Of a stretch of DNA of 58,327 bases, positions 9,469 to 17,694 are shown one piece after another; the first letter of the stretch is position 1; the number at the start of each line of letters is the position of its first letter. The notes beneath the pieces are model-generated. The model saw only the letters and a program-made list of their open reading frames with translations, was not told the origin of the DNA and ran no database searches. A program made the position numbers and the translations under genes. The DNA lies in assembly GCA_002690655.1 (NCBI GenBank), contig NZFL01000015.1, positions 1-58,327 of the forward strand. The letters are read 5' to 3'. Source of the stretch: Pedosphaera sp. (lineage in GTDB: Bacteria; Verrucomicrobiota; Verrucomicrobiia; Limisphaerales; AAA164-E04).

Positions 9469-9659
9469 TACTTAAATCCGGAAGATGTGGCATGTGTCAT
9501 GACCTTGGGGAAACACCTGTGGCTGCCAGAACTGGGCATTTCAGGCATCTGTGAACAGGTCCCTTTGCTGCTCTCGGAACAGGACAATAGTGTAAATGCT
9601 GCTAAGGTAGAAGCTAACATTTCGGCCAAGTGCATGGTCATGATGGAAACGTATTTCAA
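9468..9659 (-). CDS. Possible small lipoprotein upstream of anmK
   Basis: 63 codons from a TTG at 9659, or fewer from ATGs at 9641 or 9635. The N-terminal half is hydrophobic and ends in LAAFTLLSC, which fits a lipobox with Cys near residue 27. The rest is Ser/Cys/Pro-rich and unrecognised. The stop overlaps the anmK start as TAATG, consistent with translational coupling. No homology is claimed and the weak start keeps this tentative. Confidence 0.3.
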   Translation of the reverse strand: MKYVSIMTMHLAEMLASTLAAFTLLSCSESSKGTCSQMPEMPSSGSHRCFPKVMTHATSSGFK

Positions 9660-10107
9660 CAGTTAAAAACATCTGTTAGAATTCATAACACTTAAACTTT
9701 TAAAATATCACCAATGATTGCCCTGTTTTGAGTCCAGCTTTGGAAGACATTACGCCTGACGTAAAGCTGGACAATTATGAATCAGGGCAGAAGAGTGATT
9801 CATTTGGCTATTGATCAAAGTAAAAGAACCAACAAACTGCGACAACATATTCACTGGCTGAATTTGGTATTTGCTAGTGCCATGTCAAAAGATAAACTAC
9901 ATAAGCTTTAACCTGTTTAACCTGCATTATGTCATGAAGAATAAAGTTCCTTTAAATCGTTACTTCATTTTGGTGCAGAATAATTCAGAACAATCAAAAA
10001 ATGTAATGAAAAGAGCGTGAGCATTACAGGATGGTTAAAAAAATGACTATGAATGGGCGTTTTGTGTTATTTCAGCAAGGCAGGGCATATAAATGAAATG
10101 GATTTAG
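9660..10107. other. AT-rich intergenic region before the Mla-like operon
   Basis: This 448-base divergent region should carry the promoter of the Mla-like operon. Its one clear structure is the nested inverted repeat at 9719-9789. A 44-codon frame (9777-9911) overlaps the right arm of that repeat and shows no recognisable protein pattern. No convincing -35/-10 pair was found. Confidence 0.4.
9719..9789. repeat. Nested inverted repeat, 71 nt
   Basis: Three co-centred stems are present: TGCCCTG (9719-9725) with CAGGGCA (9783-9789), GTCCAGCTTT (9732-9741) with AAAGCTGGAC (9763-9772), and TTACG (9750-9754) with CGTAA (9760-9764), the last overlapping the second by two bases. The two ends read alike (TGCCCTG, then 6-10 bases, then GTCCAGCTTT), as in a miniature element with terminal repeats or a structured RNA. 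Confidence 0.5.
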
Positions 10108-10965
10108 ATGTCGCGAACGGTCACATCCTCTCCAGAAACAGATGAATCCACTTCCCGAATGACCGGTCCGGGTAAGCTTCCGTTTTCAATACTCCTGGGC
10201 AGGATGATCATCCGGTCCATTGGAACGCTTCATGAACTTGTTGCATTCTCACTGATCACACTCAGTGTCACGCTGCTGAAGTTCAACCGCTCGAAAGCGG
10301 TGGTGCATCCGATCATACGCTCCCAGATCTATCTTGCAGGCATACGGCTTGTCCCGTTGGTAGGGATGGTGGCCATCATGACTGGTTTCATTGTTGTTGG
10401 CCAAATGATTTCCCTGTTCAGCATGATTGGTGCGAGTCGCTACACCGGTTTGGCGATGGTTGTCGCCGTTTTTCGTGAATTAGGACCCTTGATGACTGCG
10501 ATGATGGTATTGGCGCGCGTCGGAACTTCGACCGTGATAGAGCTTGGTACGAAACGAGCGATGGGGGAAGTCGAAGCCCTGGAGGCTTTGGGGATTGATT
10601 CCATTCATTACCTCGTTGTGCCTCGTGTGCTGGGCCTGGCCTTGTCTATTATGGCTTTAACCATTTACTTCATTCTGATTTCCATGGTCAGTGCCTACAT
10701 GTTTGTTTTCATGCAGGATATCCCCATGAAGCCCGGGGCTTTTGTAAATCAAATTGTAGAAGCGCTTCATATCTCGGACTTCCTGATGTTGGTTCTCAAA
10801 TCTTTTTTCTTTGGAACCATCATTGCCGTTGTCACCTGCTATGAAGGGTTGGCACGTCCCATCCGGCTTGGCGATATTTCATCGGCAGCCATGCGTGCTG
10901 TCATGAAGGCGATTCTTTTCTGCGTCTTATTGGATGCCGTGTTCATTTTGTATTGGATGGTCTAA
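10108..10965 (+). CDS. mlaE: MlaE-type ABC lipid-transport permease
   Basis: 285 residues of the MlaE/YrbE permease family (PF02405), the inner-membrane core of Mla phospholipid transporters. The conserved LVGMVAIMTGFIVVGQ segment, the GPLMTAMMVLARVGTS motif and the E-x-x-AL-x-x-LGID coupling helix (EVEALEALGIDS) are all visible, with five to six membrane spans. The first 25 residues are polar and precede the core. The next gene starts at 10965 in a TAATG overlap, so permease and ATPase are translationally coupled. No Shine-Dalgarno sequence precedes the ATG. Confidence 0.93.
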   Translation: MSRTVTSSPETDESTSRMTGPGKLPFSILLGRMIIRSIGTLHELVAFSLITLSVTLLKFNRSKAVVHPIIRSQIYLAGIRLVPLVGMVAIMTGFIVVGQMISLFSMIGASRYTGLAMVVAVFRELGPLMTAMMVLARVGTSTVIELGTKRAMGEVEALEALGIDSIHYLVVPRVLGLALSIMALTIYFILISMVSAYMFVFMQDIPMKPGAFVNQIVEALHISDFLMLVLKSFFFGTIIAVVTCYEGLARPIRLGDISSAAMRAVMKAILFCVLLDAVFILYWMV

Positions 10966-11759
10966 TGGAACCTTTTCACCAAGATCCCAGCTCGCCTGAA
11001 GTCCTGATTGAAATGAAGGATGTGACGGTAGGTAATTCATCATTGCCTGAGAATCTGCTCGTGGAAGCATGGAATTGGAAAATAAAGAGTGGGGATTTTT
11101 GGGTCTTGGGTGGCATGTCTGGAGCTGGTAAGACGGAACTGATCTCTGTTGCCGCCGGAATCCATAAACCTCGAAAAGGCTCTTTGACATTCTTCGGAAA
11201 AGAGGTGCAGCACATTGAGCCTGAAGCATACTTACGAGAAAAATTGAATGTGGGAATGGTGTTTGAAGACGGGGGCAGGGTATTTCACGATCTTTCGGTT
11301 TATGACAACTTGATGTTGCCCCTGAACTATCATGAACTTGCTACTGCGGACCAGAACCAAAAATGGGCATTACAAATACTTGAGATGACAGGCATGTCCT
11401 CGATGATGGACCAGTCAGCCGGAAAGTTAAGCCGCAACTGGCGCCAGCGACTTGGGCTTGCGAGGGCCATGACTCTTCGCCCTGAAGTTCTCTTTCTTGA
11501 TCATCCCCTTGGCGTGGTTGACGCGTATCATGGGCAATGGTGGTTGGTGTTTTTAGACGAATTATTCAAAGGAATCGGTGGCTGGAAGCCTCGATCGGTG
11601 ATAGTCACAGCAAGTGATCTAACCCCTTGGATCGATCGGGTAAATCGTATAGGTTTAATCCGTGGTGGGGTATGGGAAGAGCTGGATCCGTCGAATCGCG
11701 ATGTATTGACACAACACGATCTTGTGCGTGCTCTTTTAGCCGGAACCATTCAATTTTAG
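10965..11759 (+). CDS. MlaF-type ABC ATPase with degenerate catalytic motifs
   Basis: 264 residues from the ATG in the TAATG overlap with the permease. Position and overall fold make it the nucleotide-binding subunit of the Mla-like importer/exporter. Walker A is intact (GMSGAGKT, 50-57) and so is the Walker B aspartate (VLFLD, Asp179). Other motifs are not canonical: the residue after Asp179 is His180, not Glu; the signature is LSRNW (155-159), not LSGGQ; the Q-loop position is Glu101 in VFEDG; and the switch histidine position reads TASD (Ser217). ATP may bind but hydrolysis by the usual mechanism is doubtful. The MCE protein gene follows 5 nt downstream. Confidence 0.85.
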   Translation: MEPFHQDPSSPEVLIEMKDVTVGNSSLPENLLVEAWNWKIKSGDFWVLGGMSGAGKTELISVAAGIHKPRKGSLTFFGKEVQHIEPEAYLREKLNVGMVFEDGGRVFHDLSVYDNLMLPLNYHELATADQNQKWALQILEMTGMSSMMDQSAGKLSRNWRQRLGLARAMTLRPEVLFLDHPLGVVDAYHGQWWLVFLDELFKGIGGWKPRSVIVTASDLTPWIDRVNRIGLIRGGVWEELDPSNRDVLTQHDLVRALLAGTIQF

Positions 11760-11764
11760 CAAAA

Positions 11765-12796
11765 ATGCCACTACAGGACCTCACACCTCAGCTTCGTACT
11801 CGGCTCAATCGTGCCGAGCAGTTTGTAGGCTGTTTCGTTGGCTTGGCACTCGCTGGTCTGCTGGCTGTATTCGCGTATTACATTTTTTACACGGCCAAAC
11901 AGAAAGGTTGGTTCCTTACTCAAGGACGGTATTTCACGTTTGTCCAAACCGCATCGGGTATGTCGGTCGGGGACAAAGTGAAACTCATGGGCTTTGATGT
12001 GGGAGAGATCATCAATATTGAAGCGATGCCAGCCAGTGATTTCTTGAACAATGTTTATGTTGAGTTCGAGGTGCGTAGTCCTTATCACGGATACCTGTGG
12101 GCGGATTCCAAAGTCAATGTGGTGTCGGGCGATTTTCTGGGAAATCGCTTTCTGGAAGTGACCAAAGGAATCAGTGGTAAACCACTCTACAAAGAAGAGG
12201 GCGGTGAACTCGTGGCCTGGTGGGATGGGAGTGAATATCTCCCTCTGGAAAAGGATACGAAGCCAGTATGGATCCTTGCTGAGGAATCCAGTGGATTAAA
12301 TGCACAGATCGAAGGTCTGCTGGTATCCGTTCAGGCTCATTTGCCCAATGTCTTTGCTTTAACAAATCAACTTTCCGCCGTGCTTAGCAATGCCAATACC
12401 ACGACGAGGAATCTAAATGTTTTGCTCGCCGATAGTCATCAGTCTGTTCAAAACATGCTGACAATCACCGAGAATTTAAAGAATCCGGATGGCTCGCTCG
12501 GTCAATGGCTATTGCCTCCCCGGCTGAACGAGGATCTGCATCACACATTATTGTCTGTTACCAACACGCTGGATTCTGCGGAAATAAACATGAGCCTGGC
12601 TGTTTCGAATCTCAGTCTGACCTTGAATGAGCTGGCAACATTGACGGCCAATTTCAATTCACAGGTTCAGGCAAACACTAATATTTTAAGCGAAATATCA
12701 TCACTGGTTGTTTCTGCCAATGAATTCATGCAAAGCTTGAGTGGACATTGGCTTCTTCGATCGGCTTTCAAGGAAGACAAAAAGAAAAAGCATTAG
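11765..12796 (+). CDS. mlaD: MlaD/MCE-domain lipid-binding protein
   Basis: 343 residues. One membrane helix (about 20-42) anchors an MCE domain (about 55-135, with the TASGMSVGDKVKLMGFDVGEI strand pattern) that in Mla systems forms a hexameric ring shuttling phospholipids. A long C-terminal part (200-335) is helical and Asn/Ser/Leu-rich with heptad-like NLL and TNTL repeats, suggesting a tube or needle extension like that of YebT/PqiB-class MCE proteins. I start at 11765 because the frame upstream overlaps the ATPase gene. MlaB, MlaC and MlaA genes are not next to it. Confidence 0.9.
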   Translation: MPLQDLTPQLRTRLNRAEQFVGCFVGLALAGLLAVFAYYIFYTAKQKGWFLTQGRYFTFVQTASGMSVGDKVKLMGFDVGEIINIEAMPASDFLNNVYVEFEVRSPYHGYLWADSKVNVVSGDFLGNRFLEVTKGISGKPLYKEEGGELVAWWDGSEYLPLEKDTKPVWILAEESSGLNAQIEGLLVSVQAHLPNVFALTNQLSAVLSNANTTTRNLNVLLADSHQSVQNMLTITENLKNPDGSLGQWLLPPRLNEDLHHTLLSVTNTLDSAEINMSLAVSNLSLTLNELATLTANFNSQVQANTNILSEISSLVVSANEFMQSLSGHWLLRSAFKEDKKKKH

Positions 12797-12903
12797 TTTG
12801 CATGAAATAATATGACTTTCTTTTCATCGAGGAGTTATCACCCTTCAAATAAACCTGTAATCCTTTTTCATGATTCTCAAATTAATATCATTTTTAAGTC
12901 ATT

Positions 12904-13758
12904 ATGAGTATTGGCCCCAACGAAACATTTCCATTTGATCCAGCATCAAACACCCATCCCGGGGATATCGTTCTTACAATGCTGAACAGTATCTTGGAGG
13001 ATCCCAGAGAAGTCACAGATGATGACGCAAGGGAAGCTTTCAAATTGCTGGAACAAGCTCTTGAGACGGAGGACATGGAAGAATCTGTTGAATTCATGTT
13101 AAAGGCGCTTGACCATGACCCTTCGAATGTCGATGTGCATTTGGAGTTCTTGGATATCGCCTGTATTGATGATTCATATCAAATCCCGATCCTTGAATTG
13201 CTCGAGAAGATTGCTCGTCAAAAAATCGGTGAACTACTTTTTCAAGAGAACGAAGGGCATTTCTGGGGATTAGTGGAAACCAGACCCTACATGCGCGTGC
13301 TCGAATGCCTTGCAACCGAGTGCCACTATCAGGGAGATTTGAATAAAGCGCTGCTATGTTGGGAGCAAATGTTAAAATTAAACGCCAATGATAACCAGGG
13401 AGTGCGCAGCTCCTTGCTCCTTTCTTGCCTTGCGTTGGGCAAACTCAAGAAAGCAGATAAAATTTTTGCACAATATGATGAGGTGGGCTCAAGCTGCAGT
13501 TTTTCTTGGGCGATGGTTTTGAAGCGTTTTCTGGAGCAAAACGATGAATTGGCGGTTCAGGCTTTAAAGACTGCTCGAAGACAAAACAAGTATATGGAAA
13601 GCTTCATTAAAGGCACGCGCAAACCACCCATGGAGTTGCCAAATCATTATGCCATTGGCTCCAGAGAAGAAGCGGTATCCTGCGTGGACGCCATGACAAT
13701 CGCATGGAACCAATATCCCGAAGCGATCCATTGGCTCAAACTTCAGAAAAAGAAATAA
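12904..13758 (+). CDS. ST7-like tetratricopeptide protein
   Basis: 284 residues with TPR-like hairpins (about 45-100 and 130-225, including YQGDLNKALLCWEQML). The C-terminal segment reading HYAIGSREEAVSCVDAMTIAW then PEAIHWL matches, from memory, the end of the ST7/TPR proteins found as orphans in many bacteria, which typically read YxxGDExEA...AWxxxPGALEWL. No signal peptide and probably cytoplasmic. It starts 107 nt after mlaD, so it may be the last gene of that transcript or independent. Function unknown. Confidence 0.8.
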   Translation: MSIGPNETFPFDPASNTHPGDIVLTMLNSILEDPREVTDDDAREAFKLLEQALETEDMEESVEFMLKALDHDPSNVDVHLEFLDIACIDDSYQIPILELLEKIARQKIGELLFQENEGHFWGLVETRPYMRVLECLATECHYQGDLNKALLCWEQMLKLNANDNQGVRSSLLLSCLALGKLKKADKIFAQYDEVGSSCSFSWAMVLKRFLEQNDELAVQALKTARRQNKYMESFIKGTRKPPMELPNHYAIGSREEAVSCVDAMTIAWNQYPEAIHWLKLQKKK

Positions 13759-14123
13759 CCCGGCTGCAGAAGGGGGGAGTGGTTAAGCGATATTCTGCCG
13801 CAGGTAATCTCCTATGGATTCCTTCGCAGATGAAGACAAAGCATCCATACCTCGCCGTGGGCGCTCAGTTCGAGCGCAGATTCTTTAGTGTCCTTGAGTG
13901 AGCTGAGAGCCTGCGAAGTGGATAAACTTAATTTCCATCATGTTTCATTTGGGCCATTGCAGATTTCTGAGTGCGCGCATTCCCATGAGCAATTTCATGC
14001 AGCGGCTCGCGGTCATGGTCAGCTGGGATCCGAGTGCGATCAATTGAAAACAGAAAAAAAGACCCGGCCACGTACGCATGGCCGGGTATCATGAAAGCTG
14101 GATTCTAACGTGGAGCGAAGATT
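13759..14123. other. Convergent gap holding only a terminator
   Basis: These 365 bases separate two convergent genes. Apart from the GC-rich hairpin at 14062-14087 I see no gene, repeat or RNA structure; short frames here are not protein-like. Confidence 0.5.
14054..14087 (-). terminator. Rho-independent terminator of the CotH/EF-hand gene
   Basis: ACCCGGCCA (14062-14070) and TGGCCGGGT (14079-14087) form a perfect 9-bp GC-rich stem with an 8-nt loop. On the minus strand the stem is followed by a run of seven T (A run at 14054-14060), a textbook intrinsic terminator for the gene ending at 14124. Confidence 0.85.
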
Positions 14124-16022
14124 TTAATTCTGCATCGCATCCAGCATTTTCAATACCGATGCCCTGCGCTCATCAAAGAACGCGCGCAAGTTCATTTCAA
14201 TGGGCGTGTCCGCTGTGCCTGAAACAAACGCTTCAGTGGAAAATAATTTCCGCGTGTCTCGCTTCACATCGGCCATGATCAAATCACGGGATTGCTGAAC
14301 GATGGGGCCTGTATTATTCCAATCCAGCGATTTTTCAGCAATCTCCCGGACATAACCCAGATACTTTTCACGATAGTTTTCGACCTCAAGGATACGTGCG
14401 ATGATGGGTTTGCTTTTATCGGACAGCCCTGCCAATGGCTCGAGATCAATTCCGTTACCACCCTGATAACCTCCGCCGTTACCATCCGGACCACCGGGAC
14501 CTCCCGGTCCCCTGCGTTTGCCTCTCATCCCGCCTCTGAAACTGAAGAATTCGTTCATATCATAGGGAACGAAATGGAATTTTCCATTGGGGTGAAGATA
14601 GAGGGTATAATCTGCGCCTCGCGTCCAAAAGCCATCGCCACTCACCAGAACATTGTCCAGAGCCAGGAATTTCAGATAACTATCGACATCCAGCCTGGAC
14701 TCCAAAGCCGTTTCCAACTGATCCAAAGGGGCTTGATCCAGCGTTCTGGCAAGATCAATCAATGCATCCCAGGCCTCGGGTTTGTCCTTCGACTTAATCT
14801 GGAAGGATCTCTTGTATACGGCAGGATCGTCGCCATCATATCGAAACGCGCCAATTCCGTCCCCCCCACCTCCTTGAGGCACCTTCCAGCGAGTTCCTTT
14901 TTTAGTGTCAAAATTGTCCTTGAGAAAATCCTTATTGAACTGCTGTTGATTAGCGTAAACTCCCCAGTTTTCACCGTTGATGACTACGCGGACAAAATTT
15001 GCCTTTGGAGCGGCAATGTAATCTCTCGCAATGCGCAACGACAAAACCGTGTGCATGAATGTTGGATCCGCATTGGCATTGAGGAAATTCAATGTTCGGT
15101 ATCCCTGGATATTTTGCTTTGCATGCACAAAATCAAAACTGAGATTGAGTGACCGTTTATATCCATTTCCCACACCGAATGAAGAATTGCCTCGAAAATG
15201 GATTCCGACGTCGTCGTAAACTTCTCCATCAACTGTTACCTTCGCCGGCACATCAACGTCACTGTTGTTGAACGTTGCCATTTCATCTTCCCAACCTGCA
15301 TTTTCGAATTCGATGAAAAAAGTACGTAATACAGAAGAAGCATAAAGTGGGGTATCGGGGAAATGCTCCACATCGTTAAGGGTCAGTGGTATGCCTTGCT
15401 TCGCTGGGGGTCGATCGCCGCCGGGACCGCCACGGCCACCTCTGCCGCCAGCAGGCCCTCTGCCACCTCTATCTCCGGGGCCACCGGCAGGCCCACGGCC
15501 ACCAGGCCCGCCAGGGCCGCCACGTGCACCCAGTTCAGCGCGCAGAGCAGCACGTTCTGTTTCATTCAAAGTTCCGTCTTTATTGACATCAAAGCGCTCT
15601 CGCAGCGCTTCAAAATCGGGGCGTTCTCCTCCCGGGCGAGGTCTACCACCACCAGGGCCTCGAGCACCCGGCCCGCCTGGACCGCGTCGTCCTCCTCCGG
15701 GGGGACGAAATCCACCTCGGCCTTGCTGGGGATTGGATTTGATGAATTCAACCGCCTTGGCACGTTCTTCCGCATTGAGACGTCCATTCCCATCCTGATC
15801 AAATTGTTTCAAGATGGGGCGATCTTGATTTCGTCCACCACCCCCGCGACCTGGAGGGCCTCCCTGGGGACGGTTCTGGGCGGATGCGGTGAAGGCACAA
15901 ATCAACATGAACGCTGTCATTCCCATGGATAAATTTGATTTCCCACGATTAAAACTTAATCCCAAAAGGGATCCCAATGCTCTCTGGGGCTGTCTTTCTG
16001 TATTTAAAAAATCCATATCCAT
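14124..16022 (-). CDS. Secreted CotH-family protein with EF-hands and Gly/Pro-rich linkers
   Basis: 632 residues. A signal peptide lies at about 33-49 (MGMTAFMLICAFTASAQ), so initiation may be internal; the ATG at 16022 is the first in frame. Two EF-hand loops (DQDGNGRLNAEE near 77, DVNKDGTLNETE near 145) are embedded in collagen-like Gly-Pro-Gly/Arg-Gly linkers up to about 215. A CotH-like domain follows (about 225-630: DVGIHFRGNSSF, RTLNFLNANADPTFM, FVPYDMNEFFSF). The metal-site region reads PYDMNE where B. subtilis CotH-type kinases have a D-x-D-like motif. A family of secreted kinase-like proteins, but activity here is inferred only. Confidence 0.85.
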   Translation of the reverse strand: MDMDFLNTERQPQRALGSLLGLSFNRGKSNLSMGMTAFMLICAFTASAQNRPQGGPPGRGGGGRNQDRPILKQFDQDGNGRLNAEERAKAVEFIKSNPQQGRGGFRPPGGGRRGPGGPGARGPGGGRPRPGGERPDFEALRERFDVNKDGTLNETERAALRAELGARGGPGGPGGRGPAGGPGDRGGRGPAGGRGGRGGPGGDRPPAKQGIPLTLNDVEHFPDTPLYASSVLRTFFIEFENAGWEDEMATFNNSDVDVPAKVTVDGEVYDDVGIHFRGNSSFGVGNGYKRSLNLSFDFVHAKQNIQGYRTLNFLNANADPTFMHTVLSLRIARDYIAAPKANFVRVVINGENWGVYANQQQFNKDFLKDNFDTKKGTRWKVPQGGGGDGIGAFRYDGDDPAVYKRSFQIKSKDKPEAWDALIDLARTLDQAPLDQLETALESRLDVDSYLKFLALDNVLVSGDGFWTRGADYTLYLHPNGKFHFVPYDMNEFFSFRGGMRGKRRGPGGPGGPDGNGGGYQGGNGIDLEPLAGLSDKSKPIIARILEVENYREKYLGYVREIAEKSLDWNNTGPIVQQSRDLIMADVKRDTRKLFSTEAFVSGTADTPIEMNLRAFFDERRASVLKMLDAMQN

Positions 16023-16311
16023 TTTTTAGTTCATTTAACAAAGTTCAACGATCAACGAGCGCAGAGCACAAGATCACGCATTCACATAAACATTGACGGT
16101 TCAGGGACGGCAAAAGTTACACTTCATGACTGGATTTGGTCAATCAATGGGATCCAGCTTTCAAATGAGCATGAGTCGCCGTCCTGTCCATGGCAAAGAG
16201 AGCGACACTCCTGTGTCCCTATTCACCTCAAAGGGCTGTTGGCATTCCTATCCCATCGTTAAAATGAGGGCTTAGTAAAGTTTGCTCCTTCAGTTGGAGA
16301 GTGACTTTCAC

Positions 16312-17694
16312 TTATTTGAAACGTTCAGACGAGAAGACATTGCCTGTTGGTTTTGCGGGGAGAGTGGACACCCATTGATTGAGTGTTGTGGTGAGATGAT
16401 TGACGGTTGGCCTCCTTGATTTCGACAGATCCTTTTTCTCGAAGGGGTCTGATAATATATCGTAAAGCTCGACATGGCTTTGATCGCGATTGGTGACCAT
16501 CTTCCATTGATTTTCAACCACGGCATAAGAGATCCAGTGGTGAGGGCGTGATGTCTGGGGTGGCCAGGGTGAATTGAATTTCCAGAACAAGGGTTTTTCG
16601 CGCATTGTCATTCCATTACCCATGAGTGCGTTGATCTGACTGATCCCGTCCGGTTGGTAATCGTTGGGCAACACAACTCCTGCGACGTCACAGAATGTTG
16701 GCAGCAAATCTACAGCCGACAGGATTGATTTCTTATCCACGCGACCGGAAGGAATCTTACCTGGCCACCTTGCGATGAAAGGGACACCGATACCACCTTC
16801 AAACAAGGAAGATTTATAGCCTTTGCGGCCACCAGTGATCCCTTTTGCTGCGGCTACATTGTATCCAGCACCGGTTGCGGTGTCGTGCATCAGCCCCAGT
16901 TCGGCTGGACGCGATGAGCGTGCTGGGCCGTTATCTGAACTGAAAATGACCAATGTGTTCTCCGTCAATTCAAGGCGATCGAGTTCGTCCAATACCTCGC
17001 CCACACGATCGTCAGCATGAGAGAGGACGGAAGCATAGATGTTGTCCGCTTCATTTTCGAGGTGGCGAAAACGCCATCGGTATTTTGGAACGGTGTGGAA
17101 TGGAGTGTGAGGTTCGTGCAACCACATGTTGATGAAAAAGGGTTTTCCATGTTCCTTGCTTTTTTGAATGAATTTGACCACATGTTCAGAATCCTCGTGA
17201 ACAGGTATTTGTTCGCCGGCGCAATTAAAAGCACCATAAGTCTCAAAACCGTATTCACCTGGAACGGGTGAATCTGGAATCATATTATTTGCAAGATGCC
17301 ATTTTCCAAAATGCGCGGTTGCATATCCGCCTTGTTTCAGAAAACGAGGTAATAGGGGAGCCTGCGTGTCCAGCCAGTCGGGCATGTTTCTTTTTGCATT
17401 GCTCGGTACCCAGGCAAAATGCCCATCGATATTGTAGCGAGCCGGGAAATGTCCCGTCATCACAGCGGTTCTACTTGGTGAACAGACGCCGCTCGCGACA
17501 GTGAAACGATGAAAATCGGTGCCTTCTTTTGCCAGGCGATCGATGTGAGGCGTTTTGACGTAAGGATGCCCGTGGCAACTCAAATCTCCCCAGCCCCAGT
17601 CGTCTGCAAAAATAAACAGAATGTTGGGCTTTTCATCGGCTGCAGCCAAAAGGTTTGAACATAAAACCAGAATGAAGCAGATGTATCTTTTCAT
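16312..17694 (-). CDS. Secreted type I sulfatase (CSPSR)
   Basis: 460 residues. The signal peptide (1-19) is followed by the sulfatase core: metal site FADDWGWGD (29-37), the formylglycine motif Cys71-Ser-Pro-Ser-Arg in ASGVCSPSRTAVMTG, HFGKWHL, HEPHTPF and SSDNGP. It hydrolyses sulfate esters after conversion of Cys71 to formylglycine, presumably by an FGE-type enzyme outside the window. Its ATG overlaps the stop of the preceding sulfatase (ATGA at 17691-17694), so the two are co-translated. The substrate is probably a sulfated polysaccharide, not defined by sequence. Confidence 0.94.
   Translation of the reverse strand: MKRYICFILVLCSNLLAAADEKPNILFIFADDWGWGDLSCHGHPYVKTPHIDRLAKEGTDFHRFTVASGVCSPSRTAVMTGHFPARYNIDGHFAWVPSNAKRNMPDWLDTQAPLLPRFLKQGGYATAHFGKWHLANNMIPDSPVPGEYGFETYGAFNCAGEQIPVHEDSEHVVKFIQKSKEHGKPFFINMWLHEPHTPFHTVPKYRWRFRHLENEADNIYASVLSHADDRVGEVLDELDRLELTENTLVIFSSDNGPARSSRPAELGLMHDTATGAGYNVAAAKGITGGRKGYKSSLFEGGIGVPFIARWPGKIPSGRVDKKSILSAVDLLPTFCDVAGVVLPNDYQPDGISQINALMGNGMTMREKPLFWKFNSPWPPQTSRPHHWISYAVVENQWKMVTNRDQSHVELYDILSDPFEKKDLSKSRRPTVNHLTTTLNQWVSTLPAKPTGNVFSSERFK

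Noticed and set aside
9777-9911. 44-codon frame beginning MNQGRRVIHLAID
   Set aside because: It overlaps the right arm of the nested inverted repeat, lacks a ribosome site and looks like no known family.
14292-15152. Plus-strand frame of 286 codons
   Set aside because: Fully antisense to the CotH domain of the 14124-16022 gene; no domain or start context.
15363-15932. Long plus-strand frames (135-189 codons) over the CotH/EF-hand gene
   Set aside because: They are antisense to the GC-rich Gly/Pro-coding repeat tract and consist of biased Pro/Ala/Ser/His runs. The minus-strand gene has EF-hands, a signal peptide and a CotH domain.
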